Source: Trichomonas tenax
Taxonomy: Eukaryota; Parabasalia; Trichomonadida; Trichomonadidae
Assembly: GCA_023091735.1 (NCBI GenBank)
Contig: JALKBU010001121.1
Span: forward strand, 1 to 16,422
Reading direction: 5' to 3'
Length of the DNA: 16,422 nucleotides
Shown: positions 1 through 5,906 of the stretch, piece by piece
Position numbering within the stretch: the first letter of the stretch is position 1
Layout: each line of letters opens with the position of its first letter
The notes under the pieces: model-generated
Database searches by the model: none
Told to the model about the DNA's origin: nothing
What the model saw: only the letters and a program-made list of their open reading frames with translations
Position numbers and translations under genes: made by a program

Positions 1-82
1 TTGTATTTCTCAGTTTTACATCATTCATGAATAACTTTTGTAAACGTTCGGGAAATGTTTTATAAAAAATGTACTGACTCAT
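1..82 (-). CDS. Start of an element gene, cut by the window edge
   Basis: On the minus strand an ATG at 82 opens a frame of 27 codons that runs off the left edge without a stop. The protein begins MSQYIFYKTFPERLQKLF, which I do not recognise. It is too short for a usual ORF cutoff. It is supported by the T-rich element 12 bases upstream, shared with the other element genes, and by the strand and spacing of its neighbours. Two other element proteins here also begin Met-Ser. It lies downstream of the broken polymerase gene in the direction of transcription. Confidence 0.5.
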   Translation of the reverse strand, partial: MSQYIFYKTFPERLQKLFMNDVKLRNT

Positions 83-94
83 TCTTTACTTAGG

Positions 95-109
95 AAATAA
101 AAAAATAAA
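95..109 (-). promoter_or_regulatory. T-rich element upstream of the edge gene
   Basis: Read on the minus strand this is TTTATTTTTTTATTT, 12 bases before the ATG at 82. Near-identical elements precede four other genes of the mobile element. It is therefore likely a core promoter or transcript-start signal of the element rather than chance AT-richness. Its role is inferred. Confidence 0.4.
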
Positions 110-125
110 TTATTTTAAAAACTGA

Positions 126-176
126 TTTGATTTTATAAAGTCATAAGTTTTAAAATCAAAATTAACGTTAATTTTG
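126..176. repeat. Two overlapping inverted repeats
   Basis: Positions 157-176 form a perfect 20-base palindrome (CAAAATTAACGTTAATTTTG). Positions 126-135 and 151-160 form a second perfect 10-base inverted repeat (TTTGATTTTA / TAAAATCAAA) with a 15-base loop. They share bases 157-160, so the two hairpins exclude each other. They lie between the broken polymerase gene and the next element gene on the minus strand. A transcript-end or processing signal is plausible, and a comparable hairpin sits in another element spacer at 3692-3730. Confidence 0.4.
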
Positions 177-255
177 TAAGTAATTCAAAAATTTATTTTT
201 TATATAGGGGGGGACCCTAACTTGTAAAACTAATTCTGTCGTAAATATATTTAAA

Positions 256-304
256 GAGATGTTCGTGGAAGACACGGCGCAGTCGTGGATTACGCGAACA
301 TCTC
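256..304. repeat. GC-rich hairpin at the broken polymerase end
   Basis: Perfect 10-base arms (GAGATGTTCG at 256-265, CGAACATCTC at 295-304) enclose a 29-base loop that is much richer in G and C than its surroundings. Inside the loop CACG can pair with a CGTG on either side, giving two alternative inner hairpins. It lies immediately past the point where the polymerase reading frame loses family resemblance. It could be a small inserted palindromic element, a structured RNA or junction filler. I do not recognise it as a known ribozyme. Confidence 0.4.
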
Positions 305-313
305 ATTACTAAC

Positions 314-2146
314 TCAATAGCAACACATTAACTGGCAATTGTCTTTTGTATGTGGTTTTTTGTTATCTATTCTATCTAATGTTGGTTTATTGTCATATGT
401 GAATGCTTTACCACACATTTTACACTTGGATGATAAAATTAAATCATGATAATATTGGAAATCATTCATTGAAACATTATTTTTAGTATCTCTTTTAGCC
501 TTTTCATCCTGCTTCTTATATGCATCAATTTTATATTTCCAATATTTCTTCGTTAATTCAAAATTAGAATTAATATCTTTTTCAGGGTATTTTTTCTTAG
601 GGTCAAAGTCTTTATATGCTAATGCGTAACGAATCATTGATGCATTTGATGAAAGACTCAAATTATGAAGTATATCAATTTTATAAATAAATGTTTCTTC
701 AATGATTTTATCATTTGGATCAATCATAATTTCAATATCTTTATCACAGTAATGAATGAAATATTCAAGGCGAGGGCTCTGCGAGCCTGGGACCAAAGGT
801 CCTTTTTTAAAGTTTGCGTAATCGGAAAGATATATTTGATAATCACAATCTGATATTGTTTCTTTTGTCAGTGCTGAATAAAATGATTCTTGAGTAAATG
901 GTTCAGTTTTGAATAATTCAGTTTCCCAGTTCTACCATGTGATGAATTGATAAGGGAAGAACGCTTTTTGGCGTTGAGGTTTACCACGTAGCCGAGCCTC
1001 TGATGAGCCGAAATCTTGAGTGAATTGATCCAATGTTCCACCCCCGATATAATTCCTGATATCAATAAATCTTAAACTAAATGGATAATCATTCTTTTTA
1101 ACTATTACTTGTTTAAATTGTGATAATGAACCAAAAATAGATTTTATTTTCCATTTTGCTGTGTTTAATTCACGAAGGATTAGATTTAAATCAAATTTTC
1201 CGGAATTAAAACCTATAACATTGACAGTATTAAATTCTCCATTTAATAATTCATTGAACTCATTTGAGTTCTTGGCACTTCTTAATGAAAAGTATTGGTT
1301 AATATTTGATTTTGAAACTTCAGCAGCAACATCAAATAACCACTTAATACAATCAGCAATGAATGTTTCAGATGAGACTAAACAAAAGTTTTTAGTGAAT
1401 GTTTTAGAATCAGGTTTTACTGTTCATGAGACCATGAACGGTTTTAAGTATACATTCAATGTTGCACATTCAGATAATTGTGACTCTTCATTTGTTTCTA
1501 ATGCTTCGAAATCAAATGTAATATAATATCTCGTTGGTTTATAATGTTCTTGTAAATTATGAGTTAATAACCATTGGTATATTTCCTGCTTAGTAATGTG
1601 TGGAGCGTATGGTTGTTGTGTTTTGTTTAATTGTACATCTTGAATTAATCGACCATTATTTTCTTTGCATTTTTCACAATGTTTTAGAAATCGCGATTGA
1701 TGTTTTCGTTCTAGATCATCACGAATTGAATAAACTTCTTCTTTGCAATTTGGACAAACTCTGTAACCTGTTAATGTTTCTACATCAGTGATTCTATCAG
1801 CGTGTAATTTTCCACTTGGTGATTGTGTGAGAAGTATATTAACTGTTTCATATTCTGGATCAATTAATATTGAATCAACTAAACTAAATTGAACTTTATT
1901 TATATCAACATCATCTGGTTGTGGTTCTACGAAGTAATAATCAATATTAATGTTGAACTTCCTAAATAACTCATCACTTTCTGATGAAACATCGAATCCT
2001 TCATATGCATCAATGGCTTCATTTAAATAACTTCTGCGAGTTTTAGGATTAATTCCATCAGGAATGTTATAGAACTATTTGAACTTCTTTCTTCCTTCAG
2101 CTCTAATACTGTTATCACAAAATTTGGTTGTTACTTTTTGATTCAT
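314..2146 (-). pseudogene. Maverick/Polinton family B DNA polymerase, N-terminal part, interrupted and truncated
   Basis: One minus-strand frame of 610 codons runs from the ATG at 2146 to a TGA at 314-316, with three internal stops and no frameshift: TAG 2075-2077, TGA 1424-1426 and TAG 932-934. Visible parts are a CxxC...HCxxC zinc-binding cluster (residues about 131-160), the exonuclease I motif TFDFEALE with D212 and E214, an exonuclease II-like GFNSGKFDLNL, and an exonuclease III-like YFIHYCDKDIEIM. Near the end comes an HNH/treble-clef-like segment (CKMCGK, TLDRIDN, HTKDNCQLMC). The palm motifs (YxDTDS and others) are absent, because the gene breaks off just after the zinc segment. Family B polymerases of this kind replicate Polintons by protein priming. 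By the standard code this copy is inactive. Codons 378-396 and 447-458 contain GC-rich hairpins that look like inserts. Confidence 0.8.
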
Positions 2147-2152
2147 TTATGT

Positions 2153-2177
2153 AAAAATAAAAAAATAAAAATAAAAC
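2153..2177 (-). promoter_or_regulatory. T-rich element upstream of the polymerase gene
   Basis: Read on the minus strand this is a run of alternating T tracts and single A residues ending in TTTTTTTATTTTT, 6 bases before the polymerase ATG. It is the longest of the five copies of this element in the window. The promoter role is inferred from position and repetition. Confidence 0.42.
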
Positions 2178-2190
2178 AAAGTTAGTTTTT

Positions 2191-2547
2191 TTAAGTTCCC
2201 CAGCAAAGTTGATAAGTATAATCATTAAATTTTGTTAAACCTTCAAATCATCCATATGTTGGTGCTTGATTTAAAGCACTAATTACATCACTAATTGTTG
2301 CGGTTGATTTGAACTTTAAGGTAAATTCTATACTTTTGACGTTTTCACAATCAAATACTCTATAATCAAAATTTCCATTTATATACCACGAACCTGATGG
2401 ATGAACAATTGTATTTAATTCTTCTTCTGTTATTGGTCTAAATTCATCATTTTCTCAGATATTAATGTCCTCAGTATCACCAAAATGAAATGATAATTTA
2501 TTTATAATATCAAAAGGATCTTTTGGAGAGGAAAGAATAATTCCCAT
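2191..2547 (-). pseudogene. Small Maverick-associated protein with two in-frame TGA codons
   Basis: From the ATG at 2547 one frame of 118 codons runs to a TAA at 2191-2193, broken only by TGA at 2455-2457 (codon 31) and TGA at 2248-2250 (codon 100). The translated stretches look like real protein: a charged N-terminal part, then PSGSWYINGNFDYRVFDCE, and an end at NDYTYQLCWGT. I do not recognise the family. The gene sits 20 bases downstream of the 366-residue gene and about 45 bases before the polymerase start on the same strand. The contexts around both TGA codons (NI-stop-ENDEF and TYG-stop-FEGL) would read naturally with tryptophan. It is either a pseudogene made by point mutations or a gene whose TGA is read through. 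Confidence 0.55.
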
Positions 2548-2556
2548 TTATAATGT

Positions 2557-2570
2557 AATAAAAATAATTA
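2557..2570 (-). promoter_or_regulatory. T-rich element upstream of the 118-codon gene
   Basis: On the minus strand this reads TAATTATTTTTATT, 9 bases before the ATG at 2547. It is the weakest match to the element's shared start signal and overlaps the end of the upstream gene. Confidence 0.28.
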
Positions 2571-3668
2571 TATTCCAAATAATGCATTAAAATAACCTAA
2601 ATTTTTATCATCCTGAATATGTCGAACACATCTTAATTTACTAAGAAATGCATAACCTGAAATATTAAATTTAATTCCTGTTTTATTTAATTTGATTACT
2701 TTAAAAAGGAATGTATGAATAGCGATATAATGATGTGATGATGATTTATGAGTTGCTTCCATCTTTTCAGAAATGAAAGGATAAATATAATGTTTGTATG
2801 TTTTCATATCTTTTGCATTTTTGATAACAAAAGGGATTGACCTCTCAACTTCATCCTCTTTTTGTGCGGTTCTTTCATATGTGACATTATGTGAATCTTC
2901 AACAATAAAACCACAATCACACAATATTTTATATGTTCCTAATGTTTCGTTAGTGATTTGATCAAGTAGTTCAAATACCTTATCAACACCTGTTACTTTA
3001 TTTAAATAATAATTAATATATAATTCATGGTCTTCTTTTTTAATTGTATTTATTCCATATGATACATACTTTAATGCTGTTTTAAATTTTTCTTTGTCAA
3101 TTGGTGGTGATAAGAGAATACATGGATATCCTTCTTCAATAAATTGTAATTTATGATTTCTAATAAATTTTGTATCTTCTTCCGATAATGCTTCATCAAA
3201 ATCACCGTCTAATAAATTTTGTGTTGATTCTTGATAATAATTTTTATAACGTTCTTCATGTGATTTTTGAGTTTCTGATTCTGAGACTGGGATATTCATT
3301 AAATCCTCTATCTCATTTTCAGTATATTTTAACTCTTTAATTCTATTATCAATTTCATCTCTTAACTTTTCCAATTGTTCTATTTCATTATTATAATATT
3401 CATCGTCATGTCTACGTTCGTTATAAAATTCTTCAATTGGTGGTTCAACAAGAGGTGACATGTCTATTTTAGGGGGTGGATATAAAAATCTCATTATTGA
3501 TTGCTTATTTAAAGTACCATTATATTTAAAATCATTTAATATTTCAGCAAGTCCTTTTATGTTTTGTAAATATGATGGATAATCTCCCTCATCAAAATCA
3601 TTCATTATTTTTGATAATTCTTTACCTGTGAATCCTAAAGATCGTAGATCAAACGTTTTAATACTCAT
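2568..3668 (-). CDS. Intact 366-residue Maverick-associated protein of unknown function
   Basis: This is the only long uninterrupted frame in the mobile element, from the ATG at 3668 to a TAA at 2568. I do not recognise the family. The N-terminal 90 residues are mixed. A strongly charged stretch at about 95-125 (NNEIEQLEKLRDEIDNRIKEL) is likely a coiled coil. An acidic linker follows to about residue 165. The C-terminal half has a mixed alpha/beta look with a CDCGF pair of cysteines near residue 250 and ends GYFNALFGI. There is no signal peptide or membrane segment and, unusually, no tryptophan at all. The start is well placed, with the shared T-rich element 6 bases upstream. Unlike its neighbours it has no internal stop, which may simply reflect its lack of tryptophan codons. 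Confidence 0.7.
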   Translation of the reverse strand: MSIKTFDLRSLGFTGKELSKIMNDFDEGDYPSYLQNIKGLAEILNDFKYNGTLNKQSIMRFLYPPPKIDMSPLVEPPIEEFYNERRHDDEYYNNEIEQLEKLRDEIDNRIKELKYTENEIEDLMNIPVSESETQKSHEERYKNYYQESTQNLLDGDFDEALSEEDTKFIRNHKLQFIEEGYPCILLSPPIDKEKFKTALKYVSYGINTIKKEDHELYINYYLNKVTGVDKVFELLDQITNETLGTYKILCDCGFIVEDSHNVTYERTAQKEDEVERSIPFVIKNAKDMKTYKHYIYPFISEKMEATHKSSSHHYIAIHTFLFKVIKLNKTGIKFNISGYAFLSKLRCVRHIQDDKNLGYFNALFGI

Positions 3669-3674
3669 TTATAC

Positions 3675-3691
3675 AAAATAAAAAAATAAAA
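3675..3691 (-). promoter_or_regulatory. T-rich element upstream of the 366-residue gene
   Basis: On the minus strand this reads TTTTATTTTTTTATTTT, 6 bases before the ATG at 3668. Position and sequence match the element before the polymerase gene almost exactly. Confidence 0.45.
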
Positions 3692-3730
3692 TTAATTCTT
3701 AACATTAAGTTTTTAAATCGTAAGAATTAA
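3692..3730. terminator. Inverted repeat between two element genes
   Basis: Perfect 10-base arms (TTAATTCTTA at 3692-3701, TAAGAATTAA at 3721-3730) enclose a 19-base loop. It lies just downstream of the 3760-4026 gene and just upstream of the T-rich start element of the 366-residue gene. This position suits a transcript-end or insulating structure. The function is inferred, and such repeats are not rare in AT-rich DNA. Confidence 0.3.
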
Positions 3731-3759
3731 AATAAACTTAAAAAAATAATTGACCGAAA

Positions 3760-4026
3760 TTACAATATATATGTTGGCATACATCCTTTATATTCATTTA
3801 TTAATTCACAACCTTCATTTCTAAATTGCTCTTTAATCTATTCAGGATTTAGACCACGACCTGTTTTAATAGGTGTTAAATCTTCAATTTTATCAGTTTT
3901 AACCTCTTGGGTCTCATTCTCGAATGGTTGTTTTATTACGTTTTCATTAGATTTAATTGAAAATTCATCAACTTTTAATAACTTAATTCCCCATTTCTTC
4001 ATAAGTTCAGGAGAAACGATAGACAT
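3760..4026 (-). pseudogene. Small Maverick-associated protein with one in-frame TAG
   Basis: From the ATG at 4026 the frame gives 62 residues to a TAG at 3838-3840, then continues without shift for 25 more residues (ending CMPTYIL) to a TAA at 3760-3762. That the end is real is shown by a second, partial copy of this 3' end at 4070-4140 which keeps the GCIPTYI coding sense. I do not recognise the family. The protein is short and hydrophilic, with KTDKIEDLTPIKTGRGLNPE before the stop. It is either a point-mutated pseudogene or a short product with occasional readthrough. Confidence 0.5.
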
Positions 4027-4044
4027 ATATATATTATTTTAGAC

Positions 4045-4060
4045 AAATAAAAAAAATGAA
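4045..4060 (-). promoter_or_regulatory. T-rich element upstream of the 3760-4026 gene
   Basis: On the minus strand this reads TTCATTTTTTTTATTT, followed by 18 bases to the ATG at 4026. It matches the other start elements, but the spacing is longer, filled by an AT repeat. Confidence 0.36.
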
Positions 4061-4069
4061 ATAATTTTA

Positions 4070-4140
4070 AAAATAAACTTAAAAAATTAATTGACCAGAA
4101 TCACAATATAAATATATATGTTGGAATACATCCTCTATAT
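4070..4140 (-). repeat. Partial duplicate of a small element gene's 3' end
   Basis: About 70 bases closely match 3729-3790: the TAAGTTTATTTT spacer, the TTGACC motif and the end of the coding region, including a GGATGTATTCCAACATATAT stretch. On the minus strand it still encodes GCIPTYI before a stop. It is the tail of a second copy of the gene at 3760-4026. The rest of that copy is missing, so the similarity limit near 4140 probably marks a breakpoint or the edge of the element fragment. Confidence 0.6.
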
Positions 4141-5253
4141 ATACGATTACAAAATCTGCCAAACACCCCCTCACTTTACTACTTTTCTATGCAGTCTGTA
4201 CAGATTTTTCCAAAAAAAAATAAATCGACAAAAAGACGCCATTAATACTTTAGCATTAATGTGCCAATCTAGTTTTTAGAAATATCATCAATGATTCATT
4301 TTATCCAGATAATATTGTTCTTTTCAAGTGAAGGATCGCAACCACATCAGGACACACTAGTATAGACTGAATAGCACATTCTAATATACTATTGTTGCAT
4401 GATAATTCTGGGATCTTTCATTTCTATGATATAAATTGAAGTGCAAGTCTCTAAAGCAATACTGCTATTCATTATTAATGCAATATTCGATATTATTGGT
4501 ATTCATGAAAACAAAAAACCTTTTTTGAAATTTCAATATTATTTTTTATTGATAATCTGCATTAATTTCAAGTTTTTCCAATATCAAACTGTTAGACAAT
4601 AATATATTCAACTAACAAATTGGCACAAAACAATGTAACGGATCACTCCAAAAAACGTATTTCTGACCGGCTGATTATAGATGTGCTACACCCTGTTAAG
4701 ATTCGTATTAATATTACTGAACTGTATTTTGAATCAAGATCTAAGTCCTTTTGTGTTTATTTTTTTTTTTTAAAAAAAGAAGAAAACTGTGATGTAAGAG
4801 ATGACATGTATGAGGTGTTACGAGAATAATTATCCTGTTATTTAAAGTAAATATTTTGCTATTTATTGATTAAATTTATAAGCTCATTTTATGCAGGATT
4901 AGTTGCAAAGACAATATATTGCATTTCATTAAATAAAATGCTTTCAAACTTATAAATCGACATTTTGAAATTAGAAGTTGATACAATAATGAATAATTGT
5001 ATATGAAATTCTAACTACGTGTTACTCATGTATAAATTTGGAAGGTTTTGATCAGTCTTATTTCGGATTCTTGATGAAATTGAATTTCGATTCGATATCA
5101 ACGATAAAGGCTTTTGATCGAGGTTTTAGTATGATAATATTGATGAAAATAGCTTGTGTGTTATATTCTCAATGCTTCTCATGTTAAAAAGTACCTTTCG
5201 CTAAGAATATGATTTGCATCTTTGTTAAAAAGGCGAATTCTGAATTGAAAAAG
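4141..5253. other. AT-rich spacer, no supportable gene
   Basis: I see no protein-like frame with a start codon here. The longest candidate opens with a TTG near 4620 and has no convincing composition or family resemblance. Homopolymer tracts occur near 4210 and 4760. The stretch separates the mobile-element fragment from the hairpin cluster at 5254. Confidence 0.5.
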
Positions 5254-5347
5254 GTGTGTAAGCATTGTCGTGCCTTTGCAAGCTTACACACTAAGTCTGG
5301 TAGCTTAAAAGTGGCCAGGGGCCAAAATAGAGAGTTGAAACCCTCTC
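5254..5347 (+). ncRNA. Candidate structured RNA: three consecutive hairpins
   Basis: Three perfect stems follow one another in a locally GC-richer patch of an otherwise AT-rich spacer. They are GTGTGTAAGC (5254-5263) with GCTTACACAC (5282-5291), TGGCC (5312-5316) with GGCCA (5320-5324) around a 3-base loop, and GAGAG (5330-5334) with CTCTC (5343-5347). The segment TAGCTTAAAAGTGG at 5301 resembles a tRNA A box and GTTGAAACCC at 5333 loosely resembles a B box. No acceptor stem closes, so it is not an intact tRNA. A pol III-type small RNA, a decayed tRNA-like element or an end of a small mobile element are all possible. An 81-codon plus-strand frame at 5209-5454 covers the same DNA but has no protein-like character that I recognise. 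Confidence 0.28.
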
Positions 5348-5759
5348 ATTCAAATAAAAAAGACCCGAACAGATTGAGTCGTTCAATTTTGAAATTTTTG
5401 GATTTTTGGTATCACAATACACACATTACTGGTAAATATCGATTTTCATATTGATGACATTTTAACATTTAATTTTACACGACAAAATATTAACTTACGT
5501 GTCAAAATTCTTTTTTTTTTCATTTTTACCCAAAATACTTTTGAATCCTTGGAAAAGAACGCTAGATCTACAATTTTACATTCAATTATATTCTAATTCA
5601 TGAAAATCTTTACTACATATAAAAAATATCTCATCAAATTGTAAACATTCATTTAATTTACTGCAGGCTGCAATATCCATATATGATATAGAAAATGTAT
5701 TGAATATTGTCATTCTAGTGTTCTTATATTCGTTGAATTTGCATCAAATTTAAAATTTT

Positions 5760-5906
5760 TTATTCGTCAATGTCTTGGAGTTCAGCAAAGTGCTGAATTC
5801 CATCTAATCCATCGTAGCTCTGGTTGAATAGAAGGTTCTTTCTTTCGCGAATGTTAAGAACTAGCCTTTTTTCTTCTTTTGAAAGTGATGTAACTTTATA
5901 AACATT
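5760..5906 (-). other. In-frame continuation of the membrane-protein gene beyond its TGA
   Basis: After the TGA at 5907-5909 the same frame stays open for 48 residues to a TAA at 5760-5762. The sense is protein-like: VTSLSKEEKRLVLNIRERK, then NQSYDGLDGIQHFAELQDI. This would make a longer, charged cytoplasmic tail. Either a recent nonsense mutation shortened the gene, or TGA is read through. Composition favours former coding sequence. Confidence 0.5.

Larger units (their letters stand above)
1..4140 (-). mobile_element. Decayed Maverick/Polinton-type DNA transposon fragment
   Basis: All recognisable genes here lie on the minus strand, have similar short AT-rich spacers and share a T-rich element just before the start codon. 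One encodes the N-terminal half of a family B DNA polymerase with an inserted zinc-binding HNH-like segment, as I recall for polymerases of Trichomonas Mavericks. The other three genes have no function I recognise. The element runs off the left edge. Its right limit is placed near 4140, where a partial duplicate of the small 3760-4026 gene stops and unrelated sequence begins. No integrase, ATPase, protease, capsid gene or terminal inverted repeat is visible, so this is a fragment. Six in-frame stop codons and the missing polymerase C-terminal half show that this copy cannot supply its own replication protein by the standard code. A linear plasmid or virus-like relative is an alternative. Confidence 0.72.

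Noticed and set aside
200..222. Possible telomere-like CCCTAA next to a G run
   Set aside because: A single copy only, within element spacer; no tandem repeat, so no telomere or telomere scar can be claimed.
665..853. Plus-strand 62-codon frame
   Set aside because: Antisense to the polymerase pseudogene, with no protein-like character.
1161..1526. Plus-strand frame of 121 codons
   Set aside because: It lies opposite the polymerase frame, which has clear exonuclease motifs on the minus strand; it is a shadow.
4620..4829. Plus-strand 69-codon frame opening with TTG
   Set aside because: No ATG, a lysine/phenylalanine run from homopolymers and no family resemblance; likely chance.
5294..5347. 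tRNA gene
   Set aside because: A- and B-box-like pieces are present, but there is no closing acceptor stem, no anticodon arm of normal shape and box spacing that is too short.
5209..5454. Plus-strand 81-codon frame
   Set aside because: It overlaps the three-hairpin cluster; its length is explained by the locally lower AT content and the translation shows no known motif. Kept only as an alternative to the RNA reading.
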